Part shown: in pieces, positions 47,262 to 60,191 of the stretch | How positions within the stretch are numbered: the stretch's first letter is position 1 | Layout of the letters: each line of letters opens with the position of its first letter | From: Cichorium intybus | Taxonomy: Eukaryota; Streptophyta; Magnoliopsida; Asterales; Asteraceae | DNA: 64,000 nt | Reading direction: 5' to 3' | NCBI GenBank assembly: GCA_023525715.1 | Contig: CM042012.1 | Span: forward strand, 49,674,464-49,738,463 | Program-made: the position numbers and the translations under genes | The notes under the pieces: model-generated | The model's input: the letters and a program-made list of their open reading frames with translations, nothing else | Told to the model about the DNA's origin: nothing | Databases searched by the model: none

Positions 47262-47264
<3 letters not shown>

Positions 47265-47294
<30 letters not shown>
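47265..47294. repeat. (TA)n, left part of D's split tract
   Basis: 30 bp of TA; the right part is at 50093-50176. In D's 3' LTR the tract is continuous. Confidence 0.9.
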
Positions 47295-47297
<3 letters not shown>

Positions 47298-50091
47298 GTG
47301 GTGTACCCGCGCAATGCGGCGGGGCACTAATTGGGGGGAGGGGGGTTGAATAGTTGTGTTTCTTAGAATAATTATTTTGGATACATGCTTTTGGATAAGA
47401 AGTTTGTTTGTAATTGGATACGTTAATCGATTTGGTTCTCGATTCTTTAGATTTCCATTTTTCGGTTTTAGTTTATTTTGTTTGGAGTACGTTCCGTCCA
47501 GTTCTAGAACTGATCTGATCCACATTGCTCTTTATGATGACGGCAAAAGTAGTCGAGATACATGTCTTCATCTACATCACTAATTTGTTATTAATAGTAT
47601 GAACTTACATATGACACATGTAGGAAATGGATGCTTTAGCTAACTATCAGAGGATTAAATATAGTATATATGGAAAGAGGAGACAAATGTTTACTTCGTC
47701 TTTTTAATAAGTTTTTCAGAAGAATGACAATTTTATTATCATAAAAACTGCCAAGAGGTAGCTGGCAATAATATAAGAAAGAAAAGAAAATACAACGGCA
47801 GAAGCTAGGAAGGGAGAAACCAAGAAAGGGCCAACAGAATAAGAAAGAAAAGAAAATGTGTTCAACATATTTCTGAGCACCAACTGATGCGTAGAGTATA
47901 CCATGCAGAAAAATACCAACCTCAAACTACACATTTATCAATGACTTTATATGTACCTACCGAAAGAACGAACACCACCCAAACACACCAGATTATCCCC
48001 ACTTAATGAAATAAAACTATCACATTTAGTTCAACGTGCCTACCTTACTAAGGAAAATACTAAAATTACAATGTTTGAATTAAACAAAATCAAAGTTGGA
48101 TGGTATAATAAATAAGCAAATGAAAGCAGATTCTATTTTCTGCATTAGACCAATGAATTTACATAACAAATAAAATCCACTTTGTTTCCACCTGTCAATC
48201 ATTCTCTTATGTCCTTCTTGAGTAACAAATGTTAACAATTGGAAATTTGATTGTAACATCTAAACATGTACTCATGTGGTATCGATTCTTCTACCAACCA
48301 CATAACATATCCTCAATACAAAATGTTATGAAACAGTGGCTACATTTAGACAAAGAGGAAATGTTTTTACCTCCATCATCTTTTGAGGAGGTCTACAAGT
48401 TTGAACCAGTTAAAGAGTATAAGAGATTGTCTGAAAATAATCTCACCATCTAATTACACCAGGTTAAGAAATGAAAGTTCTAGAATGGGAATTTTAAAGA
48501 TAAGAAAAATCTTACTTAGACATATATGGCTTTTTACATGAATCTAAATTAAACAAATTTATAGTTTAGATTAAATATAAAGAATCCAAATTACACCAAG
48601 TTGAGAAATGTATTAAGATAAAGCTCACCATCCACCTAATTAGTCGCCAGCCACCATACCCATACCATATCATAGCAGCAGTCACCACCAGAGCTACAAC
48701 CTCATCCCACTAACTATTGAGTAACCAACTATGGTGAAACCCTTTCTTATTCATTTGACTCCACTTTCACCCGCCTCTAAAAATATTCAAAAGATCAACT
48801 TTGAGTTTGATAAAAAAAGGTCAGAACCTAGCATAAGAAAATAAACCATAGGATTTTGCAGTAAGACAAGAATTTGCATGTCATTAAGAATAAGATTCGA
48901 AAAATCATCACCCAACATATCAATTTTGCTTTGAACCCAGTCTTGGTTGTTGCTTTGAACGGAGAACCCAGTCTTAGTTTTGGTTTTTGCTTTGAACGAA
49001 GAAGAAATCAGAGGTTAATTAATCGTTTCAGAATTATAAAAAAATGACAAAACAGAACGTCGTGGTTGCAGAAGCGAAATCCGCAATGGATATGGCGATG
49101 ACGGTTGTGCCAAAGGCGTTATTCACGGCAGAGTTGAAGAAGTCAACGTATTTTCACCATCAGATTCTTTCTCAATCGGCCTCCGCCCACAGCAAACCTC
49201 CATCACCACCACACCGTAGCTGTAAGCATCTGTTTATCAGTAGCTTTACGGTAATGAAGATACTCAGGAGCCAATAGTCGATAGTTCCGGCTGTGAGGGA
49301 GATACGATGCAGGAGAAAAAGAGGATCTGCTATCGAGAAGAAGATGGTCTGCAAAGAGGGACGATGGTAAGAGAGATAGAACCTGTAAATGGCGACGATC
49401 AGAAGACTTTTGGGATAGAAGACGGTGGCCGTAATATTGTCGTTGGAGGTTTACAGGTCTTCAAACATTGTGTAGCCGTGAACCTGTCATGGTGTTACAG
49501 TGGATGCAGGCTGCAGAGAAAATAGAATTCTAATAGGGTTAGGGTTTTGATCTGTGTAGTTGTGTATATCAACTCAAAGACGTGTGTTTGTGTGTTACAT
49601 GCTACAAAAAATAGAGGTAACAAGAAGAAACAAACGTGGAGTAACATTAGTGTAAGATGAAAACGAAAAAATGAAATAGAAGAAGAAACAAAATCGGAAT
49701 ACGTGAAAGTACCTTTTGCTTGATTGATTTGTAAGTCGTTTTTAGAAGCTTACTGTGATTATTTAAAGTATTGCATGCACAAACTATAGAAAGATGATAA
49801 GATCATGAAAATTTCAAATTTTAATATATTCCGGAATACTTATTTTTGATTGATATTTCCTGAATAGAAGGGATAATATTTTCACGCATTTCTCATCTGT
49901 TCCATTATATGCGTATATTGTTTGTTTGATTTACTTTTTGAAATTTAAAATGTTGAAATTGGATGGTTATGCAATATCGGTTGACGGATTCACGAATAAT
50001 GCTTAATAGCATTGTACACTATGCATAATCAATTAGACCTCTTAATTTTAAGAGTTTCTATTTTTAGAAACCATTTTTCCTTTTTAATGTA

Positions 50092-50092
<1 letters not shown>
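47295..50092. mobile_element. Unclassified 2.8-kb insert in D's TA tract, Helitron-like
   Basis: Sequence present in D's 5' LTR but absent from its 3' LTR, bounded on both sides by TA repeat. The left end reads TAGTGGTGTACCCGCGCAAT then GCGGCGGGG, a GC hairpin (CCCGC/GCGGG) of the kind seen near Helitron termini, followed by a G-rich run (47333-47345). I cannot find a clear CTRR 3' end, and the exact edges are hidden by the TA repeat. A kinase gene scrap lies at 49122-49290. The ORF at 48229-48453 (QWLHLDKEEMFLPPSSFEEV) is unrecognised. The rest, including 47600-48200, shows no coding. Confidence 0.55.
49122..49290 (-). pseudogene. Fragment of a lectin-type receptor-like kinase
   Basis: On the minus strand LLAPEYLHYRKATDK is followed, after one missing base, by TDAYSYGVVVMEVCCGRRPI and EKES. 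These are kinase subdomains VIII (APE) and IX (D-x-YSYGVVVMEV-CGRRPI), a combination typical of L-type lectin receptor kinases. Only about 45 residues are recognisable; no DFG, catalytic loop, lectin or membrane segment is nearby. It is a captured, frameshifted gene piece within the insert. Confidence 0.7.

Positions 50093-50176
<84 letters not shown>
50093..50176. repeat. (TA)n, right part of D's split tract
   Basis: 84 bp of TA, continuing into normal D LTR sequence. Confidence 0.95.
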
Positions 50177-50181
<5 letters not shown>

Positions 50182-50534
50182 TGCCAATAATAATACTGCT
50201 ATAATTGTCACTTACTCAACTATTAAATAATTACAATTCTAGTCCCTGCACCTTTAATTAATTAAATTAATCACTAAATTAATTCCAATTAATTCCAAAT
50301 TAATTTCTAATTAATTGATATAGTTTCTAATTAATATATTATCACTTTAATATATTAATAAACGATATATTTAATTTCTATTGATTTATTAATCAAATAA
50401 TAAATCAATCTTTCTCTCTGCCGAACTTTCTACCAAACCTCTAGCTATGAGGGCAACCCAAATGGACTTTGCTATTATTAATTAGGCAAATAAAAATTAT
50501 TAGTCATGGCTTAGACACCTAATCCAACAGAATG

Positions 50535-51184
50535 ATCACCACTGTTAGTCGTGTATGACCATAAATGTAGTAATCATTCTAGAATGTGGAGGGAATTGAA
50601 CGAAGTCATTGTATGAAAGCCTTGTCGTACCCCTACTTGTTGGACAATAATGGGTGATAAAACACTTCTGAGACCATAAATCGTGGTAAGGATGGGGACG
50701 AAAGAGAGAAATATGAGCCCTTGGTTTATCGAACCTTTCCGATAATATGAGGGATGTATACAGCCATGAGATGAGTAAGTGCGAAGAACGTCGCCCGATA
50801 AAGTCCTAAGGATATTACTGGTGAAACTCAAAACATACGGGAAGTATGGGTGCCAAGAGCAGCCATAGAAAGCCTCTAATTGCAAGAGGATACAACATCG
50901 GGATGAAAAGGTTAGATTTGTGAATGTCCGATGGTGACTTCAAAAAAGATTGAGTATAGATTGAGAACCCAAGGAAGAATGTGAGTTGAGAACTCACACT
51001 TGTTTGAATGATTCCGAGAACAAAATCTTTTGTGGGAGGGGAGTATTGTGACGACCGTTTCGTCACTAACCAATAATTGAGAACTTGTGTTAGATATTAA
51101 CATTTCACGTGACCAATAAGGAAATTACGATCATTGTGGAAAGCAACGATTGGTGGAATGTGTGCAACACTGGTTATTAACTAA
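50535..51184 (+). other. 3' end of gypsy Y: polypurine tract and LTR start
   Basis: 50535-51031 is non-coding by my reading; minus ORFs here lack motifs. 51032-51046 GTGGGAGGGGAGTAT is a good polypurine tract, and TGTGACGACCGTTTCGTC from 51047 is a plausible LTR start. Only about 138 bp of this LTR precede the Harbinger element. It is the main reason for calling the older host sequence a gypsy element on the plus strand. Confidence 0.55.
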
Positions 51185-52103
51185 GGGGCTGTTTGTTTTT
51201 TTTGAAAATACTTCTAAGCACTTTTGTCTGCCGGTTCGCATACGCGCTCATACATTTTTTTATCGGCAGATCATTTGTTTTTTCGCAGCCCGCAGACCCT
51301 AAAACATCTGTGCGTCCTCTTTTGCTAGAAGTGATTTACCACCCTCCTTTTACCTCTTCCAAAATAGAATATGAATTTGTGCCCTAAAAAAATTGAACTC
51401 CTTATTTTTCCCTCCCATTCCCGATTAGCAACTGCTTCCTTCCTCTTCCCTCCGATTACCGACTGCCACTGCCTCCTCCCTCCGGCGTGTCGCCGCTGCT
51501 TCCTTCCACTAGCGTCGCTGCTGTCTCCGAGCGCCTCTGAGTCTCCGGTCATTTCTTTCTCCGACTGCTTCCTCACTCCACAAAGGTACATGGACTTATT
51601 TGCTTTTTTGTCTCTGTTTTCCTGATTTACTTCTTCTTGTTTCCTGAAATTGTTGTTGAAATTGTTTCCTGCTTTTCTGTCTTAAGAGATTTTCTTGATT
51701 TCCCGATTTGCTTCTTTGTCTCATTTCCCTGAATTTTTATTGGTTAATATTGTTGTTGAAATGCTAGAATTTAAGGTTGTTCTTGGTGTTTTTTGCTGCA
51801 ATTTTTCCTGAAATTGTTGCTGAAATTATTTTTGCAGAAATGGGTGTTGAAATTCTGAAAATTTTGAGGGTTTTGCGGTTGTTTTTTGCTAAAGTCTTCC
51901 CTGAAATTGTGGCTGAAATTACTGTTGCTGAAATGGTGTTGAAATTCTGAAAATGTTGAGGTTTTTGTGGTTGTTTTTTGCTGAAATTTTTGCTGAAATT
52001 GTTGCTGAAATGGTGAATTATTGTTGAAATTCTAAAATTTTTGAGGTTTTTGTTGTTATTTATTGTTGAAATTTGGTTTTGTGGATTATATGTTGCTTTT
52101 TTA

Positions 52104-53090
52104 AATGGCTGAGAAGCAACAATGGACTAACGAGCATCTAAAATGCTTGTTAGACACGTGCATTGAAGAAGCGAATAGGTGGGTAGGAAAGGTTTAAGTT
52201 TGCACAAAGAATCATGGAATAGGTTAGGAAGCATTCTAAAAGAAAGGTTTGGTCTTGAATTAACACAAAAACAAATGAAAATTGCTTACGACAATCTTAA
52301 AGCCAAGTATGTAGGATGGACTTATTTGAGAAACAAAACGAGAAACATCTACAATTCTCAAATGAACACTTTTACCCTAACAAACGAGGAGTGGGAAGAA
52401 TTTAGAAAGGTATGTTTATATCTAATTTTTAATCAATTAACCCAATGTTGGAACATATTCTTATATTAGTTTATGAATTTTGGTTTAGGGACATCTGAAA
52501 GCTGCATCATTGAAAACACACCCATTGGTTTATCCAGAACTTTGTGCAACTTTGTTTGATGGTCATAGTGTTACTGGTAGCTTCAAGTATACCTCAACCC
52601 AAACCACATCGGCGGTTGGGTTATCTTCTTTTCGTCATGTCCCACCCCAGTACTTCAGATTACAGACAACCCCTTTGATAACATGGAAGAAGATGGTGGA
52701 AATTCCCATCATCCCACCGACCCAACCCCTTATCCTTATGTTGGTCCACATCCCAGTGATTCAATTGATCCAACGCCTGAGGCTTCTCCAAATATTGCTA
52801 GACCGAGTCAAAAGGCTTAATCCGCAAAAACTTCTATCAATCATGATGACTTAACAAGAGACATGCAAAAAGCTTTGCAATATTTGATTAAAGGCAATGA
52901 CGGGCCAACGATTGATGAGTGTTATGAGAAGTTAAAGATACTCGAATTCGACCTAATTGACCCTTTATTTTTAGCTATGTTTCCCATATTCTCCGGGTCT
53001 AGGAATACGTGAGAAGCATGGATGACATTGTCGCTATACCCGATGTGCTAAAAGGATGGATCAAGATGACGGGGAAGCCTTTAGGATTAT
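52104..53090 (+). pseudogene. Myb/SANT-like ORF1 of the PIF/Harbinger element
   Basis: ATG at 52104 opens MAEKQQWTNEHLKCLLDTCI, the first helix of a Myb/SANT-like domain. A one-base loss near 52178 shifts frame; reading continues GRKGLSLHKESWNRLGSIL, KQMKIAYDNLKAKY and LTNEEWEEFRK. An intron with GT...AG ends, 52411-52489, separates this from GHLKAASLKTHPLVYPELCA, in phase. A second shift near 52640 leads to NMEEDGGNSHHPTDPTPYPY and a stop, then KALQYLIKGNDGPTIDECYE, a familiar C-terminal block of these proteins, ending near 53090. In this superfamily the Myb/SANT protein binds element ends with the transposase. Two shifts and a stop make this copy a pseudogene. Confidence 0.75.
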
Positions 53091-53278
53091 TCAAGTAGAG
53101 ATGGCATTGGTTGTGTACTATGTTGGAAACTTTGTTGCTTTTTTTTGCGTACTATGTTAGAAACTTTGTTGCTTTTTTGCATAGTATGGTGGAATCTTTG
53201 TTGCTTTTTGCGTATAATGTTGCAATGTATGTTGCTTTTTTTTCATATAACATTGTTTTTTTGTATTGTTATTAACTA

Positions 53279-53497
53279 GTGTTGATTATTAGACATGTTT
53301 ATAATGGATTACGACCAAAAATTATTGCTCGTAATTCTTATGTATTTGTATCTTCATTTTTTTGGAGGAGAAATTTGAAGCGAAAACAGGATAACACTTC
53401 GCTAATGTCCGGACATCAATTCACATTTGAGTTATTACAAGGTAATAACACACAATGTCTTGAGCTAGTGCAGGCGACGAGATGGGATGAGGTGTAA
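53279..53497 (+). pseudogene. N-terminal fragment of a HARBI1-like transposase
   Basis: The frame with DNTSLMSGHQFTFELLQGNN and TQCLELVQA corresponds to the N-terminal helix region before the DDE nuclease domain of plant Harbinger transposases. A neighbouring frame starting near 53302 (MDYDQKLLLVILMYLYLHFF) looks like the usual start. The sequence breaks off at about 53497; none of the DDE residues is present. A (T)n-rich stretch with GTACTATGTTGGAAACTTTG-type repeats lies just upstream (53110-53230). Confidence 0.55.
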
Positions 53498-53500
53498 CAC

Positions 53501-56293
53501 CACTTTTGAATTGGTATGTATGAGTTAACTTCCTTTGATAATCCTAAGATACATGTTTAAAATATGGTGGTAGTAATGTGACGATTTGGTGGGAAGAGGA
53601 CCTAAATGTACCCATTTTTGCCAAAACCACCACCGCTCATCACCCCTACCCGCCACCACCACCGCTGTCCACCACCACCCCCAACCCCACCTGGGTTACG
53701 TGTTTTCCGGCTAGGTTTAGGTTTAGAGAATAGACAGAGACCAAGAAGAAAGTAGAGTGCATTGAGATCTCATGGATTTTCTATGGTAGTTCTGATGATT
53801 GTGGGGATCGAGCCCAGCTCTGATCAGGTTTCAGTTACATCCTGTTGGGGTAAATACTTTAAGCATGATGTGTGTGTTGGACGATCTTCGTCAGACCACA
53901 ACTAAACTCGATGATGGAGGAAGCACCAGCGAGGTCTTCAGGTGATTGGTCCATAGTCCGGCGAGGCAGTGGCTAGTGTTGTAGACGGTTAAGAGTGAAC
54001 TCCAAGGTTGATATCCAGTGAGTTTCATTAGAGAATAAATGGTACAGGTGGGGATGGGTGGGGTGGGGGTGAAGGGTGGTGGTAGCTAGGGGTGGTAGTT
54101 GACGGTGGTGGCTGGGGATGGTGGTGGACGGTTGTAATGGTGGGGGAGGGGGTAAAGGGTGTGTTTTCATTTTATTTTTCTTTTTTAATATAAAATTAGT
54201 TTAAAAAAATATAAAATAAAATGAAAAGGCTATAAAAGTCTTTTTATACGGAAAGTGACCATTCATGATAAAATTTGAAACCACAAAGACTATTCTTAAG
54301 ATAAAAAAAATTAAAGATAAAACTTGATATTCTATAAAATCACAAGCACTTTTTTTTTTTTTTTTTTTTTTTTTTTTGAGTCGCCTCAAATTAGCTTATC
54401 ACTTTTACAATATTTTAATCCACAGGTTAGTAAGCAGTGGGGGCATGAGCACCGAATAAAGGAAAGGAAAAAACGATGGGCAACTTTTCATCCACAGACA
54501 AATTTTCAATGATTCTAAATATTGGAATATATTTCTTATCTGAATTATTTAATCTTGAATAGTTGACATGTGACAAATGTGGAAATTTTGAAAGTTGGGT
54601 ATTTTGGTAGTTGAGTTTATTCTTGGTTCTTGTATGGGCAACATGCTTGATTTCTGGTTGTAAACCCGTTTGTTAATAATGAATCTATTAAAGCTGTGTG
54701 TTTTAAATAAGTCAAAAAGAAGTATAAAGGTTGAATGTTATTCTATTTGGTAAGCACATATTCTATTCCAATATCTATCAACATAGATTCGCGACAATAT
54801 TTCTTTATAAATTATACGTACTTTCCTCGGTATATTTGGTGAGATCAAATAGTAGGAAGAGTTATAAATGAGACCAAAAGAAAACGTCTTTTCTTATATA
54901 TCAGAAGACAAATACCGAAGGGGGTGGATTGATTGGTTATTATTTAGGTTTTTTTTTTATTAGTTTTGCCATAAATATGAGAAAATGCGGTCAACTATAT
55001 GATTTTCAGTCAATTTGATTTTTGATTGTATGTGATTTAACTATCTAAAATTATCTCAATATCAACTAGCAATGTCTAAGCACGTCACCAATTGGTTTGA
55101 GATTTACTGATTTAGCATAGCAATAGTCTTTTAACTAACTAATAAATACATAAGACTGAAAGAAATGCATCGATTTAAAAGCTAATAATATCATTTTCTT
55201 CTAATAATTGCTAATAAATAAATAGTTAAATTTGGGGTAAAAGTATTTTGAAAAAAAATATTGTATTCCTTTAAGCAATTTAAAATAAATAATATTGTAT
55301 GTTGCTTTAAAACGGTAGCACGAGTAGTTTTAGAAGGGCTAACTAATGATTGGGCCACAGGGTAAAAGAACAAGCCCAATAACGTATTTATTTTATTGAT
55401 CATTTTTGGGTTTTCAAACCAACAAAGAAAGAAATCTTGTACAAAATATAAGTCAAAGCATTGTTATGTCATATGTGTACAACAGTACAAGAGTAGTATA
55501 CTGAAAGTCCAATGATTTGTAGATTCTCAAAACAAATATAACACAAGGGGGGTTTTGTATCAAGTAAACTAAATTTATCCGTAAACATGCAATACAAATA
55601 AGATTTAGAAGACAATGGGGGATTGAATCCTGTTTCGTTCTATCCATCTAATATGCAAGTTAATTAGTGTCAAGTTGAATTACTAATCTAAGTTGGTACT
55701 AAAAGATATTAATAAACTCTTTAACATTTTTAAACCGGCCAAAATATTTCATCAAAACAAGCTATTTAATTGAACATGATATCATTAATTTAATCTAAAC
55801 AAACTTTTAGATTGAATTGAAAGATCGTAATCGAGTTTTATGCAAGCATTTCCAACAACGTTCAATTCTTCTCAAAAACTCGAAATTATGAAAACATGTA
55901 GTTTTAAGTTTACCAATTACCACAATATTAAATCCTAACTTAGAACCAATTGTTTGTTATTAGTTTTAATTCACAAAACAATCATGGATTTTATTAGTTA
56001 AATAACTATATATGAACTAACATAATTCAAGTGACCAACATGAACCAAATTAAAATTTCAAGAGCATAATGTAAACAAAACTTGAATCACTAGATTCGAA
56101 ATACTACTTTTCAAAATCAACCCATAGGAATTAACTACATAAAAGATAGATTACAAACTAAGTAACCATAATTAGGGTTTTTAGTTGATCATGGCTATAA
56201 ACAATAGAACAAAACAATAATTAAACTACTGTAATGTGTTAATTTAACATATAAATGACCAAAACAAAGTCTCCGGATAAATTTTTATCGACT
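53501..56293. other. Low-information intergenic stretch
   Basis: No gene recognised. A C-rich block of CCACCA units (53620-53695) and a G-rich block (54040-54150) face each other; 54050-54076 fits a G-quadruplex pattern. A poly-T run is at about 54351-54377. From 54400 to 56290 the DNA is AT-rich with only chance ORFs and no motif I can name. Confidence 0.5.
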
Positions 56294-56711
56294 TAATGGG
56301 CGTGTTTGGCAAAAATAGCTGGAAGCGGGTAGCAGGTACCAGGTAGCTGGTAGCGGGAAGCGGGTAGCGGGTAGTTGGTAGCTGGAAGCTGGAAGCTGTG
56401 ACTTTTAGTTTGTATAGGACTGTTCGGCAAAAGTAGCTGGAAGCTTTTAAAATATGTAAAATTACATAAAAGGACATCTGCGTAATTATTGGTTATAAAG
56501 GTATTCTAGTAATTAATGGTATAATTAGTAGAGCTTTTTGTTAAATGCTAATTCAACTAGCTTTTAAAATAGTAGCGTTTAGTTTAAAATAAAAGCTTCA
56601 AGCTGGTGTCGCGGAACGAATCTTTTGGTTTTTATTAGAGCTATTTCCTAAACGCTATAAGCTAGAAGCTCCCAAACGCTCCCAAAAGCTCCGTGCCAAA
56701 CACGCCCATTA
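56294..56711. mobile_element. MITE with 18-bp perfect terminal inverted repeats
   Basis: 56294-56311 (TAATGGGCGTGTTTGGCA) is the exact reverse complement of 56694-56711. The interior has GCTGGAAGC / GGTAGC repeats and GCTTCAAGC arms, no coding. TTA occurs at both edges (56293-56295 and 56709-56711), which would suit a Tourist/Harbinger MITE, but the repeats overlap those bases, so the superfamily is uncertain. Confidence 0.75.
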
Positions 56712-57329
56712 TCCAAAATCGCACTTGTTGGCCAAAAACAATGCCTCCAAATAAAATTTTCTTGACCTATCTTCTCCAAGCACTTACTACTTCCTAATTC
56801 GAGATATCTAAAAATGCCCCCAAAATCGACTTCAACGCATCAAAGCTCCTAACTACCAATAGGAAATCCACCCGACCGAGTGGAAATTTTATTGAAAATA
56901 TACTTGATTGACCCAAAGCCACCAGCCAAAATCTGAAATTTGTTCCATTGATCGAGTAGAATTTATGTACAAATCTATTTGATCGAGTAAACCTTTGCTT
57001 CCAAATAATCCTTAGGAACTTTCCAAGTTTCCAACTTCCAATGGTCCCTCAAATCCACGTAAACACACAAATCACCAAGATGACAAGATCCGCCCAAAAT
57101 AAATAAAATTTCCTATGATGGATTATTTGATCCTAATACTAAAATGTTATGCAAAGAAAAAAACAAGCATGCTAAAATATGCATAAAATACATCCAACAA
57201 TCATATAATGTTTTTCAGAGACAATTTTGTGTTTCAGGTTTCATGAAAATACAAATTATAAGCAAAAGACAAATATGTTCTATCTTTATAAAATAATCAT
57301 AGTTTATAATATATATAATGTAGATTTTA

Positions 57330-57619
57330 GAGTAAATTACAGTTTTGGTCCCTGTGGTTTACATAAAATTACAGTTTTGGTCCTAGTTTTGAAAATCTTG
57401 CACATGTAGTCTATGTGGTTTTCAAAATTTTCACTTTTGGTCCCTACCTTTGTTACCGTTTGTGTAAACCATAAGGACCAAAAGTGAAATATTTTGAAAC
57501 CATAAGGGCCAAAAGTGAAAGATTTGGAGCCCATAAGGATCATTGGTGCAAGATTTTCAAAACTTGAATTAAAACTGCAATTTGATGTAAACCACAGGGA
57601 CCAAAACTGTAATATACTC
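57330..57619. mobile_element. MITE with ~35-bp terminal inverted repeats
   Basis: About 290 bp. The left GAGTAAATTACAGTTTTGGT ... and the right, reversed as GAGTATATTACAGTTTTGGT ..., match over about 35 bp with one mismatch. TTA flanks it at 57327-57329 and 57620-57622. The motif ACAGTTTTGGTCCCTGTGG is repeated inside in both orientations, making the element largely self-complementary. No coding. Confidence 0.75.
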
Positions 57620-57810
57620 TTAATATGATTATCGGTCGCTACAATACGACTAATGAAAAAGCAAGCATTAACCATGAGATTTTTATCTTAATTTTTTAAC
57701 AAAATGATTTATAGAAATTGGATTTATCATCATAAATCAGAAAATTACATCTCAAATTCTCTCAAATATATTATCAGTTATTTTATGAATTGAATCTTTA
57801 TAATATCATA

Positions 57811-59424
<1,614 letters not shown>

Positions 59425-60191
59425 TGAAAGGTTTTCTGCAAACCATGAACTAAATAACCTAAGTTCACATGCAACCTATAAGGATCTATGTTTTCTTCTA
59501 ATTGAACATATAACAAATCCTAAAGGCCATAAGAAAATTAACTAAAAAAATAAAACTAGAGAAACCAACCTTTTAGAATTTTCTGGAAGCTGAGCAGCAA
59601 AAGTATCCTGCCTCAAATGAGATCACACCCAAGCCGAGAGGATTATGGATCGAGATTCCAGAGAGAAACAATAGAATGAGCAACTGATAATGAGGCCTAG
59701 GGTTCCCTATTTATAGGGAACCAAAGGGTAAAGCTAGAAACCCTAGCCGCAGCCTATTTTCCGGATTATGTGTACGCGCGCCGCGGCCTTTTCATTTGCG
59801 CGCCGCGCGCCGCAATTCAACTATTGAATTCGTACGAATATGTACGCGCGTCGCAGCCTTTACATTGGCGCGCCGCGCGCCGCAATTCAACTATTGAATT
59901 CGTACGACTTTAATCCTTGACCTCCTGATTAATCCAATTAATGTCACAGAAATTAATCCAATTAATTTCTGATTAATTATTAATCTAACAATATTATTTC
60001 TAATTAATATATTATCTCCATAATATATTAACAAACAATATCTTGATTTATTAGTCATATAATAAATCAACCCTTTCTCTCTACTTAACTTTCCAACAAC
60101 CTCCAGCCATGAGGGAAACCCAAATGGACTGTGCTACTATTAATTAGGCAAATACTAATTATTAGTCATGGCTTAGACACCTAATCCAACA
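59425..60191 (-). repeat. 3' LTR of copia G
   Basis: 767 bp; element-strand ends TGTTGGATTAGG and AACCTTTCA. The TATA box lies inside a near-perfect palindrome with 10-bp arms (GGTTCCCTAT at 59701-59710 and ATAGGGAACC at 59713-59722). Instead of the TA tract of its relatives it has a GC-rich tandem repeat at 59771-59907. Confidence 0.93.
59771..59907. repeat. GC-rich 70-bp tandem repeat in G's LTR
   Basis: Two units (59771-59840 and 59841-59907) each beginning TGTACGCGCG, containing GCGCGCCGCGCGCCGC and ending ATTGAATTCGTACGA, in an otherwise AT-rich LTR. It lies 50-190 bp upstream of the TATA box on the element strand. Confidence 0.92.

Larger units (their letters stand above)
35491..50529 (-). 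repeat. 5' LTR of copia D, split twice
   Basis: LTR sequence is at 35491-35685, 47056-47294 and 50093-50529; joined it is about 870 bp and matches the 3' LTR. The first interruption is element E, the second a Helitron-like insert within its TA tract. The outer edge is followed by the duplicated target GAATG. Confidence 0.9.
51185..53500 (+). mobile_element. Decayed PIF/Harbinger-type DNA transposon, 5' part
   Basis: The left end GGGGCTGTTTGTTTTTTTTG follows TAA (51182-51184), matching the terminal sequence and 3-bp target preference of PIF/Harbinger. Inside are an ORF1-like Myb/SANT gene and the first part of a HARBI1-like transposase. The right terminal repeat and most of the transposase are missing, so the right limit is approximate. 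51600-52100 before the gene is a degenerate run of TTGTTGCTGAAAT-like units. Confidence 0.7.

Noticed and set aside
54201..54512. ORFs with Lys or Phe runs
   Set aside because: They are produced by the poly-T/poly-A run at about 54351-54377.
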